64,000 bases of DNA from contig JAKTNV010000003.1 in the NCBI GenBank assembly GCA_022747635.1, positions 16,399,086 to 16,463,085 on the forward strand, in the 5' to 3' direction. Shown here one piece after another: positions 10,431-22,717 of this stretch (the first letter of the stretch is position 1; each line of letters starts with the position of its first letter). This DNA is from Hetaerina americana (lineage: Eukaryota > Arthropoda > Insecta > Odonata > Calopterygidae). The notes beneath the pieces were generated by a model. That model was not told the origin of the DNA. It saw nothing but the letters and a program-made list of their open reading frames with translations, and did not search any database. A program made the position numbers and the translations under genes.

Positions 10431-13190
10431 TCCAGTCTCCCAGACCTTGGGTATCATTTGTACGCTTTAATTTTTTTCAATATTACTCTCGAAGTAAACT
10501 ATGGATGCACTATCATCTCTATTTTTCCGCCTAATTTTATCAAGTTCATGGCCAGAAGATACCAAAATTAAATTAAATTTAAAAGGTAAAGAGGCAGTCA
10601 AATTTTATAATTGTTAATACAGGGGTTCAAAGTGTAAAAAATAATCATTGCCCAAAACTGACCTAACTTTCTATTCATTTTTCCACGCACTATCATATCC
10701 ATCTTCAAAACTTTGCGTTACCCTGCTAAAATAATCAATTTTCAGTTTCGACCCTGCATCCAACGCAAACAAAAACTTTAAACGACTTATTATCTCCGTC
10801 TTCAAAGGAATAAAATCATCCAGCGTCATCGCCAAAACGCCTGCTGAACTCACCTCCGGGTGATCTCATGGATGGATAAAGAATTAATCGGTGAAAAATG
10901 AAGAAAAAGGGATTGGATGACATACCTACACCCTTGCGTCCTTCAGTCTCACTTCCTTCATACATCATAAGTTAGAAATGGAAAAAATAGTAGCCATGAT
11001 AAGAAAATACAAAAAAATATCCCCAACCTGTCCTTGCGTTTTCCATGAAGACTCTCATAAGGCTAAGAGACCTCCCTTTACGAAATGAAGATCTCCTTGC
11101 ACCGTGATAAACTTTTTCCGTCCTAAGATAATACTTAATGAAGCCTCCATAGGAAGAAGATGAGGGAGTAATGTGGAGATGGGTTAGTACAGCAATTATC
11201 ATTTTTCCTCGTTGACAACCAAAGGAAGTCCAAGAAATTATAAAAATGATCTTAAGCAATTAGTCAATGACTGGATTTTTTCAGTATATGTTTATCTTGT
11301 TTACTAGTTTTATTCATTTACTTTATATCCATTGATTCAAGGTACTCCGTTGCAGTCATGCGACACTTTGTTTACAATTCATCAGCTTTCTGAGCCTGTA
11401 TATCTCTCCGTTATTCTGAAGGTCGTAAGTTTAAAGGACGCCATGAGCATTGGCGTAGTGAAGACAATGAATTACTCACAGATAACAATATTTATGGAGA
11501 GAAGTGACCTTAGCCATCGGATTCTATTAATTCGTCTTCGTTTATTCCACGAGCTAGTGGTTGTATGATATCTAAACAGTAAACCCGTCATAATGTGACC
11601 TCTGTATTGCAATTATCTAGTGCTATGCGGAACAGGAGCTGACAGCGAATAAAGGTAGTGCAGAAATAAAGTAAATATTAACGAAAGCAATGCAAAAGGA
11701 AATGATTTAGTTTATCGTGAAGCAGTTATATCCTCGGGGTAGGGTTGGAATTTGATGCTAAGTGGATAAATTCATCAAAATTACTTCAGAGGAGAGATAA
11801 GCAAGCATTTAAAACTTAAAATTTGAAAGTCTTTGTAAGAGGGATTTCAAATTCGGGCACAGAAATATTAGTGCCACTTCGGACGGAAAAATTAAGCCGC
11901 AAAAAAGTAAGAGCAATTTCGCAATTGGCCGCAATTTTGCTCATAGGGGATTTTTAAGTAGAAAATTCTCTAAGAGGAACGTAAAAGTCTAGGGCAAAAA
12001 ATTCCCCTGGGTGAGCACGTACTAGCGGAAATCCGTTGTTATAGAAGATTGCGCAAGTCGACCTCCAGAAAAAAATTATACAGTTATTTCAGAGAATGCG
12101 TGAGAGAATTTTTGGAAGTATTATCGCGGTTTTTTCATAAGTAGATTATTTTGAAAACCGTAGCGTTCTATCTCTAAGCTATGTGATTTTGAAACATTTA
12201 AATTCAAGGCACGAAAATAATAGGGGGTAAATCACAAATAGTTGCCCCCTCTCATATCTAAACATTGTTTGCTCGATAGGAAATAACTGTCAGACACTCA
12301 GAGAAACTTAAATGGTATTTCTTAGAGTACTGATTCAATTTCAGTATCCACTCAAAGCCGAAAGCTGAGTATTCTATACATTGGATGAAAAATCCAATCC
12401 ATCGACACAGAAATGTGGCACATGATTTTTGTTTTCAGGAAGGAAATTACAGAAGGCACAGTTGGTCAGCAGAAGCTAAGTCGCAAACGCTCTGTGCCCT
12501 TACTCCTTGCGCCATAATTTGATCACCTGTACGTAGCACACGTGCTATTTATAAATGTTAGTAACCGAGGAACATAGCTAATGCATGCAGTAAAAACATG
12601 GTAAAGTTCCACATGAGCCGCTTTTTTTAAATTATTAAAACATGAAGACAATACAATATGAAACAATGCGATTTTATCATTGGATACATAATCTATATCA
12701 TTTTCTGAGATAGTACAAAATGATGTGTCAATTATTGATTGCCATTCCCTTTGGCCTTGCACACGAGGGCAACAGAAAATTCACCACCAATGTCACCGAA
12801 AAAATTTCCATCGTAACAAATGAGTACCATCAGCATTAGTTTGCAAAATAACAAAAATCTTCCAGATAATTCATCACTGAAAACCCTTCTAATACAGGCT
12901 AATATACGAGTAGTTCATACGCAGCCTCCAATGGTTGAGTCCCATTTTTATTTTATTTCCACGTCAAAACTAGAGAATTAGGCGGGCATATGAGCGATGA
13001 ACCCATATAGGAGTCGGCGCAGGTAATTTTATTTGCTGGAACAAGTAGTGAAGACTCATATAAATATATAGCTGTTTCACGATTCAATGGTGTCGCGGGG
13101 CACCGATTTTGCCATAGAATCCGATGGGTATGGACCCAATCTCCCCCTTGCGGCGCCACGCTTTTACGCTGAGAGGAAGGAAGGTGAAGG
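10431..13190. other. no recognisable feature
   Basis: AT-rich DNA without supported genes or repeats. A minus-strand open frame at 10671-10853 and another at 12523-12762 have no recognisable motifs. Confidence 0.5.
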
Positions 13191-14340
13191 CAAATGCATA
13201 CTCACACTGGAAGGAAGAGAGAGTGAGAGCTAGAGATTCCATCGAGTCCACCCACCCGGAGGCCGCGACCCTTCAGTGGAAGGAGGAGTGGAGATGAGCG
13301 AAAGAGGCACACACAAACACACGCACGCGAATTCTATAAAGAACGATCACAACAACGGATTCTTGTTTTCATTCCACTGGCCGCAGAGTCACCCCTGTCC
13401 AAGGGACCAAGCCATGACGGCAGAACGTCGAAAACTGCCAGAGCGCCAGAGAGACCCCACCACCATCAAGTCTCACCTCTCCTCCTCCTGGCTGCCCCAC
13501 CAACAACCCCCTCTTCCCCCGACCCCTTCGCATTCCACCTTCCACAGCGGTACAAAACCTCACCATTGCGCTATCCCCCTCCTCCTCGGGAGTCTCTCAA
13601 ACCATCCTTCCCAACCCGCTTTGCTCACCCTCCGCCACGCCAACCGCTTCCTCCTCCCCCTCCGCCTCCGGCCTATTCTCTGCCCTTCCTCTCTCCCTTT
13701 TATACTCTCTCTTCCTATTTTCCCTCTTCCTCAGCCATTTCCTCGCACGTTATAAAGCGTGGTTACTACCGCCGCCTCCACCACCTGCCCATCGCGCCCC
13801 CTATCCTTCCGCCCCCGCTCCCCCATTCCGCCGCAGTGATCGGTCAACATCGGCCATCCCTTCGGCTCACTTCGGGTCACGTCTCGGTGCACCTCTTTTT
13901 ACCTTTTTATATACCCCTTCCCAACCTATTCGCTGCCACATGCTCGTCTCATCCAATTCAAACATCCCAGCGTCACTACCCTTCTCTCTCGTGCGACGGC
14001 GAACTCTTCCACGTTTGACGTCCGACATTCACCGCCCGCCCTCCGTTCGTTCCTCGGATACGGCATCGTTCTCAACGGCGAAAAATAAGCCTTCCGTCGA
14101 AGTCCTCCGTTTCCTTCTTCCCTCCACCGCGCACACCCCGCCGATAGCGCGCATTTCTAGCGGCGTCCTCATCCTGCGGTCATTCCCATTTTTTTGCCTG
14201 GATGTAACTGCCCCATTAGTCCGCCCGAGGCCCTTTACCTCTTTCGACCGAGTTGGACGAGCGAACTCCAATGAAGGACGCTTGAGAACCAAAACCGTTT
14301 CACTCGAGATGCTCGCCTGCCATTCATTGATGAGATTGCA
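13191..14340. other. GC/CpG-rich island with pyrimidine-rich plus strand
   Basis: About 1.1 kb stand out from the AT-rich surroundings. The plus strand at 13480-13740 is mostly C and T, and 13980-14290 is dense in CpG. Long overlapping open frames (13276-13755, 13566-14018 and 13940-14359 on plus, 14029-14292 on minus) are Pro/Ser/Leu-rich and follow from base composition. The block could be a promoter with a 5' UTR, or an old GC-rich repeat. No start, donor or domain is strong enough to call a gene. Confidence 0.35.
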
Positions 14341-14822
14341 AGGTTTTGATTTCTCCTGAGTTTAGCTACGGCAATCAATTACGAATGATAAATGGAGCTG
14401 TGGTAAGAAGAGATCAGGCAGTATCCTGCTTCGAAGAAAATTTCCCGGAACATTGAGATCGCACAATTCATTTAGAGGATAAGATTATTGCAGTAAATGG
14501 CTAGAGGGTTAAAAAATATTACATATTTTCGATGGATTGAATACTATCAGAAAAGCATGATGCAAAATGAAACGATTTACGGAATGACTGAGGGTTTCCT
14601 TTCATAAAAATTTTCAGAGTAAATTCCAACGCATAAACATATAAGAAGGTAAAATGGTAGAAACTAATATTTCTTCGAAACGGTAATCCAATAGACTTAA
14701 CTTCGCATTCATCCCAGAGAATATCACAGCTCTCATTTTTCACTGCAAACATTTCCTTAAAATCTAAGAACTTGAGCTCTACGGCCTCGTAAATTAATAA
14801 CAAACAAAATGAAAATTCCTAA

Positions 14823-14885
14823 AGCCGTAATAAGTTCATTGCGTAATTAATAAGTTCATTCATTCATTAAATAACTTATTACGGC
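14823..14885. repeat. inverted repeat with 14-bp arms
   Basis: AGCCGTAATAAGTT on the left pairs perfectly with AACTTATTACGGCT on the right, across a ~35-bp spacer containing repeated AATAAGTTCATT units. It could be a small foldback element or a decayed MITE core. No target-site duplication is evident. Confidence 0.5.
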
Positions 14886-14940
14886 TATAGAAGTTTTAAT
14901 TTTATTTTATTAAACATTTCCTGGCAATCTTATTTTACCC

Positions 14941-15510
14941 ATGTTATCAGTTTCGCAAACACCTTATTCCCTTCAAAATTATGCCTTTTCTGCCGTTCGT
15001 TTTCTTTCCTTACTTTCAACACATTTTTGTATACGTTCTTTCTTCTGCGTAAATATCATACGCTGTCTTCCCAGCATCCTCGCTTGTAGCCACAATTATC
15101 TTATTTTAAAATACCTCTTCCTTTTCAGCGTCAGAATGTTTCACTTTATCATCCCAATAACCGCCGTCTTGCATTCTCCTGACCAGATCTTTTCCATCTA
15201 CTATACTTTCAGAGCAATCAACAATCAATCATTCCTTCAAACTCTCCCAAGCATTACTCACGCCTCCGCTTTTGGGATATTTGCCCTATTTCGCCTCATT
15301 TGAGTTCGGCTAATCCTCAACCAAGCATTCAATCTGTATTCTTGCATTTCTGTTTCACAAATTTTATACTTTCCTCTTGTTTTTTTGCGCGCTAACCTCA
15401 TACACTTCCTCACATATCTCTTTTTAAACTGGCAAATAGTGGTCTGTTTCAAACTCAGCACCTCTCAATGCCCTCTTGTCGTTCACTAAAGCTATCATTC
15501 TCTCATTGGG
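14941..15510 (-). mobile_element. degenerate LINE fragment (endonuclease-RT linker region)
   Basis: Read on the minus strand, the segment gives ALRGAEFETDHYLPV near 15440-15490. This resembles the end of the apurinic endonuclease domain of insect LINEs, where a histidine-containing DHxLV motif precedes the linker. Farther along it gives linker-like text with Lys/Glu-rich helices, including KTAYDIYAEERTYTK near 15030. Frames are broken by stops and shifts. Plus-strand open frames over the same DNA (14941-15303) are shadows. The family resembles the LINE at 21530-25130, but this is a different portion. Confidence 0.5.
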
Positions 15511-16600
15511 TACAAAAAAATCTTTTGGATTGGTGTATTCTGCAGAATCAGTGCCCTGCATTTATCTCCTAGTGATGGGGCACGGCCTAAGGTCGGCTGG
15601 CTAACAAGGCATCCCTTCAGAAAGTATATTAGCTTGTTTGGAATAGCTAACGTAGAATATTATGATGTCTCACTGATAATATTGCGATGAAAATGGGTCA
15701 AAGCTAGCAGATAGAGTGCCGCAACCATTGCCAGAGAATTCTGCACTAGTCACTGCTACTGTTAGAGCTGGTGAACGTGGAAACCCCATCCTTCACAACT
15801 CATGCATGCCTAGAAGCATTTGTGCATTACCCTATGGAAGAATAAAAGCTCATGAATACGCCATTCTTCGACTCCTATATAACACCAATCTTTGACTTTC
15901 TTAAATATATCCATCTATGCTAGTGGACCTCGCTATCTCAATTCAATATTTGATCCAACTATTTGCCATGGTAAACGATTTCTGCGAGAATTATTTTTAT
16001 CTGTCATAGAATTTCATTTTTCCAAGTGGCAACGAGTTGAGTGTGGGAAAAGTGACCCTGACAAGTGCAATCATTTATGTGAATTAAGAAGCAGAATATC
16101 TGTATCAAAATTTTGCTTATTTCTGAAAAATCTGGAGTCGGAGTGCGCCTTACATTGGATGGCATTTTAGAATGTAATGACGTTACACTTTAGACGCTTA
16201 AGGTAAAGCGCAAATTGAGGAACATTCTGAAAAATCTAAGGTGTGAGAGTGAGATTTTGGATTGATATGGATAGTATCTGGTGAATTATAAAAATAAGAA
16301 CTTGGAATCCATGGTTTCTTCGCCAGAGGCATTACAATTCATGCTTTGATGCTCACATTTCGCATAGAGTCAAACTTTTTCCGCCGAAATTACTGTTAAA
16401 TATATGAAAATCCTGGTTGAAATGAGGAAACAATTTATCATCGTTCAACCGATATTAGTCAGGGATTTATCATTAGGAAGTTATGCGATAGCCTCTTTCC
16501 AGTAGAAACTGACATATATTTTTTGTTGCCATCCGGACGTATCTGGTGGCACATCTGCCAATGGGATCCGGATATCCACTCCTGGCTTTTCACCATGTTT
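15511..16600. other. no recognisable feature
   Basis: No supported gene or repeat. An open frame at 15892-16170 on the plus strand has no recognisable domain. Confidence 0.5.
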
Positions 16601-16609
16601 CTTAAGGGT

Positions 16610-16700
16610 CGAAAAATCAACAACCGTAACCAAGGCAGTACTCGAACCTCTGTATAAACAGGCGAGTACATTACTCGCCTGACTAAAACCGCCGGCTTAA
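16610..16700 (-). repeat. tRNA-like SINE head with strong hairpin
   Basis: The minus strand contains a perfect 10-bp stem, CAGGCGAGTA / TACTCGCCTG, with a 3-nt loop (16659-16681). About 10 nt downstream is AGGTTCGAGTAC, close to the Pol III B-box. This order resembles an anticodon arm followed by a T-arm, suggesting a tRNA-derived repeat. No complete cloverleaf can be drawn, so it is not a tRNA gene. The minus-strand open frame 16459-16797 crosses it and is probably incidental. Confidence 0.45.
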
Positions 16701-16800
16701 AAATATGAATCCCATAAAAAACTAACGGATATTTAATAGTATATCGGTTAATTCTACTCTCTGTCTGATATCCCAGTAACCTATCGAAGAAGTACAATAA

Positions 16801-19800
16801 AAGTTTTTAAATAAACCCGTGGCTATCACATTTTGTCATATATGTTCACATTTTTAACAATGCGTGCTATCTGATAATAAAATGAAGTCCATTGTCGAAA
16901 TTTAAACAAGCATTAAAAGTAACAAAATTGCCCCTCATTCAATCATGTATAACTTTGACCTATAATATTGACAAATGGATAGCATCGTCAAATGCATATT
17001 TTTTGTTTCGTTCTGAGTCAACCTAAATTGAAAACACACAGTCTACATTATTCTTCAATGTGAAATTGTTTTCACTCTAAAATACCGTCTGGTATTGCTT
17101 GCCGACATAAAACAATAAACTGAATGTTATTGACGACCGTAACAGCATTTTCCGTTAACGCTTCATGACGGATTAGCTCATGCAGCTGAAAAACACATGA
17201 TAGATACATATAATCAGCATCGTCGGAAAATACTATAAATACAAGCCATTCAAAAGTATTTTGAGCGATTTCTGCAGTAATTTTAAGCTAAACATGCCAT
17301 GTAGATCATTGAAGAATGATTTTTTTTAAATGGAGTGCCACTGAATGCATACATGGCCACGCAATTTATTTAATCTTCCCTGTAATCCGGGAAAAATTCA
17401 CGAGGAACAAAGTCGACCTTTTTCATTACCACTTAATAGATATAAATTCTGGCAAATAAATTACCTTAAGCTTTTAAGCACCTAGTTTTATTTTTTTCCA
17501 TAGTAATTCTCGATCAGTGATTCCATAGAAACAATTTATACTGTAACTAGAAAAATCGTCCAAAATTTTAACCTGGTAATATCCCTAATAATATTTTGAG
17601 TGAGTTAATATGACACATTAACTCATCAGTAAATATTTGGCACGGAACATGAACTGGAGAGTTCGATGAACAGATGCCAAACGTTTTTTAGAGAATTATT
17701 TCGTCGGAATAATTGTAATAATTAAGAGTATGTTCAAAACCCAGCAATAACCAAAAAATCATTGCTATGATATTATTCACTGGTGCATCAATATGCATCA
17801 AAACTAATTACGAAACACAAGCACCAAGTCCAGTTGCAGATTAAAAAAACGACAAAGTGAAGGGAATTGAACTGATGTTATTTTACACTGATGACAGGTA
17901 AAAATTAAAACCACGTAAAAACAACGAATTGCTATATTAAGATGCTCCTGAGCACTGTAAATGAAGGCATGCGGTTTGTAGGTAACCTTCTCAGTTCAGG
18001 AGAGGTCACGGTTTAGAATAAAAGAGGTAGACTTATTTCCGGAGTCCTTCATTCGATTCTCCTGGCTGAATAACTTCTCCATAAACCTTTCCCACGAAAG
18101 CTCCTTCTCCAGGATGTGAATGAGAGACCGGAAGCGGGGGGCAGTCCTGTTAGGAGGGCGGGGCACTCGGATCGCACCGCACCACCCCTCACAGAAAGCC
18201 CTAAAAGGCCAAGCAGTCTGCTCATTTTATGGCATAATAAAGGCTATTGGAGCTCAAGCAAAGCATGAAACATTGCTTATTTAAAATAACTGTTCTCTAC
18301 AGCGTGAAATAAACGGTAGGACAATGCTTTGATGGACATTCGAATTATAGGTTAAAGACAATTAGCGGGCAAGGCATTTTGGTAATAAACATTATGATGC
18401 GAGGAGAGAAAGAGATACTTATCTGCACATCTATTTCCATTAACTTAATCTTCCTCTTTACGTGGTGCGCAAAGCGAAACATGAGCAGGGGTGTAAACGA
18501 GAATATTAAAAGAGAGTAATTTTAGCACTAATAGATTGAATAACCGTATAACGACGAATGCGAATCCTGGGAAAGAACTATAATTTAAATTTCTCTTTAT
18601 CTTCAGGCTGCCAAAAATAAGTTGTGACAGCGGCTCTGAGAGATATTGCTAAGCTTCACTCATTTCATCCAAGGAATTCTGTCTATATTAAGGACGGTCA
18701 CTAATGACTATTTACTTCAAATATCGTGAGAAATTCCTCTTTCTTTGGCCTAAATTTTCTTTCTTAATCTCTCCGGCCTTCGCGCAGTCTAGAAAGGCTC
18801 ATTTCTTCCTTCCTCTAGCTCGCTTTCCAAACGTTGAACGTTTATACACTTTTACTAAACAATGATCTCTATAGATTCAAAAATCGATAGACGCCCAAAA
18901 TTGATAAAAACGTTAGTAAATATCACATGCGGTTGAGGACGATTCAAAATATGTGTATCACAATGAATTGAAATTTAATGTTTTTATGCTCAAAAATCAA
19001 CATTTCTTCAAGACGCGAATATTTGGCAATCAATAACATAAGCTGCCGTATAATTTTATAAATGATCAATTTTAAAATAAAAATGTGCATAGAAAAAATT
19101 ACGGAAATGAGAAAATCAAATTTTGTAGTCCTGATGAATTAAAATGGAAAAAATTTTTGCAGTAATTTATGAAAACGTTTGCCTGAAATTATTTTTAAAA
19201 ACTTTTATGAACTCGATTCCAATATCCAAGGGTTAAACGAACTTTTATTTGTTGACATTTTTTTTTTTAAGGAACTGATCAGTTTGAACTACATCAAACG
19301 CTCGAATTTTCTATAGAAAAGAAAATATGACTAACCGAAACATTTAAAAAGGGTGTAGCTTTTTAAAGACACCTATACACTAATTACAGAATCTGAAAAG
19401 CATTTTTGATAATGAACGCCATGCTTGCGCGTGAGAAATAAAAGGAAGATGAAAGACACTTAAATAAATAGAAGTATACAGTAAGGTCATTAAAAAATGT
19501 AATAGAACACACTATTAAAAAAAGAGATTTTTACTTCGGTGTATATTTATTTTCTTTTGGAAAAAATCCATTCCAACTTAGATAATCATGCAAGGACATC
19601 CGCAGAGCAACTGGAGCATTATAATTGAAATTCCAGTTCATCTACTCCAGGAATTAAACTTGTTCCGTGTCTTCATTGCGGATAAACAAGACTTCGGACT
19701 AATTTCTCTTCAAGGCCTAGTTCAAGACACATCACAGGCACATCCCGGGATTGCAGGAAATAAAACCAGACGAGAAATTATTGTGCACAAAACGTGAGAG

Positions 19801-21529
19801 GCTCATCAAACTAAACCGTTCGCAGCGAAGGCAATCGATTGGAAAAATACGCGAGCACCTTGCGCTCTGTCGAATTCAAGTTCAAGAACAGCTCGAAGGA
19901 CTCGCTTTGAAAGGGGCTGTGAAAGTTGATTTCATGTTGTGTCTCGACATCTGCCTGTACCACTCCCTTAGACCTCGAATGGCTCGTCAAGAGTCAAGGT
20001 CAAACTTTCCCTAAATAACCTTTTCATGTTACCGGCTGAAGGGAAAGTACTGAGTCTAATGACAGTATTTGTTCATGAGGAAAATGCTATAAAGCCATGT
20101 TGTAAGAAACAATTTCTCTGATAATCCTTTCAAATACGAGACAAATGAAAACAACGAAGCTATAGGAATTACTGGTGATAGGGAAAGAAAGGTACGGGCA
20201 TAGGAAATACTAGCGGAGTCACTGAATTGTTTATTATTATTTAATTATTTTTCAGTTCGAAGAACAAATTTTTCAAAACTAAATGTGATCGAAGTCATGC
20301 AGCTAAATGCTTAAGCTTACCATTAGCAATACTCGCAGCAATAAGCTTCGCTGGGAGATAGCTGGTGGGAAAATCAAAACTTAGACGTTCATTTATTTGC
20401 GTAACTCAACTATACTTGTGTACAGAACTAAAAGGATAGCTTTTCCTTTCCATAATATCTTTCATTATAATAGATGGCGGTTAATTTTCACTGTTCAACC
20501 TAAATTTGGCGTCAAAAGTGAATAATAAAACCGAAAATATGTGCACCGGAATTGAATGCAATGAAACCCACTGACAGGGCTTCTACAATATCTTAAAATG
20601 ATATAAATAATTAAAAAATGAAGCATTTATTTTCTCGTAATTTAAGTATCGAAGTGAAAATTGTAAAATCGTGGTTCTGTAAAACTGATGATTCCAAAAA
20701 ATAAAAAGATAAGTTTCTCAGAATTATCATGATATCTCAACACAAATTGGAGGGTGTTTCTTCAATTACTTCACAGGAACTCAGACAACAGGCAGAAAAC
20801 AATGTAGATAAACTCATTCAAAGCAGCTTATAAATTAAAACGTAATTTCGATAAAAGAGAATGGGGGTACTATTAACTCTTTGGCAGAGCAACTAAAACC
20901 AAGTGAATTGCAATTAAAATAAATGTAAATTTCGTAAAACTTGCTCGATATTTACGGAATCGGATGAAACCCGGATAGCATCGTTTCACTTCATGTAATA
21001 TGCATCCTATCCTGGGCTTTTTTCCGGGCAACATTCCGAGAGTCGAAAATCGAAACACTGTTCTTATTGGGTGTTGCTGCACTCTAGTTTTGAAGAAAAT
21101 TGAAAAACTTCCGAGTTATAATGAAGTGTCTTTAAATTAGCTTGTATTACGTTTGAACTAAATAAAATAGAGTACAATAAAAATAAATGCAATGATAAAG
21201 TATATAAATAAATAATACCAATAAAATTTCAGTTAATAAAAGTAAAATTGAAATTGAAGTTACCAGAAGCAAATTATGCTATTCCAAAGAGGGAGTAATA
21301 CTTGCAAAATCTTGATACATTGTAGAAATGACATGGATCTACCGTTTATGGGGGCCAGGAAGCGATTTACACTTCGAGGAAATTTGGAACACTCTTAAGA
21401 GGGTTATAAGCATCTCGCGATGAAAAAGCAATTGAGTTCTGCAGGATAGAGGGCTTAATCATAAAGGAAAACGTGGTTTAAACATCACCCAAGGCAAAGT
21501 ATGCATGGAAAATGCACGGGGATTAATAT
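16801..21529. other. long AT-rich stretch, no supported gene
   Basis: Almost 5 kb of mostly AT-rich DNA. The only compositional outlier is a short GC-rich patch at about 18125-18195 (GGAAGCGGGGGGCAG onward). Open frames at 19588-19797, 19751-20014 and 20873-21082 are short, lack motifs and overlap in conflicting frames. Confidence 0.5.
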
Positions 21530-22511
21530 AAGTTAAATTAATAATGGTTAGGTTCAAATTTAGGAGCAGCATGATTAATTTGCACAGTTTGCCGGGAGTG
21601 GATGAGGATTCATATCACAATCAAGGGGAAATTAAGTATAAAATCAGAATTAAAAGGATGGAGCAGGGAAGGGGGTTGAGGAAATGGCATTTAGAAACAT
21701 TAATCGGAAGATAAAAGAAAGGAGTACCAGCAGGCTGTAGAGAAAATCATGAGCCAGAGAAGGGTGATGGGTACTATAGAGGAAGAATGAGAATTTATCA
21801 AAAAATGGATTCGGAAGCCACGAGCAAAACTATATGAACTGTTAGTAGGAACTGGAAATGGTAGCCATGGATTACGGACGAAATGATTGGAAAGATAAAC
21901 GAAAGAAGGAAATAGACGAATGTATACAGAAAGGAACAAGGAAGTATAAAGAGATCAATAATTAACTCGGGAGCGAAATAAATTGGGCGCCAGTAGCGTG
22001 GTGGAACAAACAGGGCGAAAATAAGGAAAGTTTACAGGGAAAGTGTGAAATTGGTGCGCTAAACAGGGAGCTTAAAATACTCAAGAAGTAAAAAGGGGAA
22101 ATTTGTGTTATCAATTAGAGATAAGTCGGGAAAAATATTTCTTGAACCGGAAGAGATCCAAGAGACGTGGAAGAAAAATATAGAAGAACTGTATGGTGAA
22201 AAACTTAGGCCAGCAAGGTTACACCAATGTAGATAGAGAATATGGCGTAGGGGAAGATAGCTTAGGTCCAGGCTTACTCGACGGTGTGATAGAAGGAGCA
22301 AAAAGGGAAATGAAATCAAATAAGGTCGTGGGGCTAAACAACATTCTCGTGGAACTACTTGGAGGTTTAGAAACACGTGGGAGGAAGAGTTTTTATGGCC
22401 TAGAAAATGGCATTCATAGCCTACAGCATTCATTCATGAGGGAGGAATTTGGCCGGAAGATTCCGTCAGATCAGTGTTACTTCTCATCCCAAAAAGGAAA
22501 AAGTAGCCATA
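21530..22511 (+). mobile_element. degenerate LINE (family B), upstream half split by a mariner
   Basis: The plus strand gives broken frames typical of the linker and early RT region of an insect endonuclease-RT LINE. Examples are PWITDEMIGKINERR near 21870-21910, KIFLEPEEIQETWKKNIEEL near 22140-22190, and VLLLIPKRKK just before 22500. The text stops at the TA where the mariner inserted (22510-22511) and resumes past 23845 with CEGYRTMSLISY, as expected for one RT domain cut in two. Many stops show that the LINE was already old. The 5' limit is approximate. Confidence 0.65.
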
Positions 22512-22662
22512 CTACCTTGATCAAAAAGTTCCCGGAATAACCACCGTGTGGCGCGCCCATCGTTCCGATTTGAGTTCTGTTTTTTTTTGTTAAATTGGTA
22601 CATCTGTTGTTGATATTCCCTTTAAATCTTAGTGTCATAACTTGACATTTGCAAAAGTTACG
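22512..22662 (+). repeat. left arm of 151-bp inverted repeat (mariner copy 1)
   Basis: This is the native 5' terminal repeat and untranslated region of the mariner, also present at 44770 onward. Its reverse complement forms 23693-23843. The two arms could pair into a long double-stranded stem if transcribed through. Confidence 0.9.
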
Positions 22663-22717
22663 TAGCCAAGAGTACATCTATCTCTGTGTGTGTTGGTGAT
22701 TTTTTACAATTGCAGAA

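Noticed and set aside
13276..14359. Series of long Pro/Ser-rich open frames on the plus strand
   Set aside because: They overlap in several frames, follow the C/T-rich composition, and have no start context, splice pair or domain.
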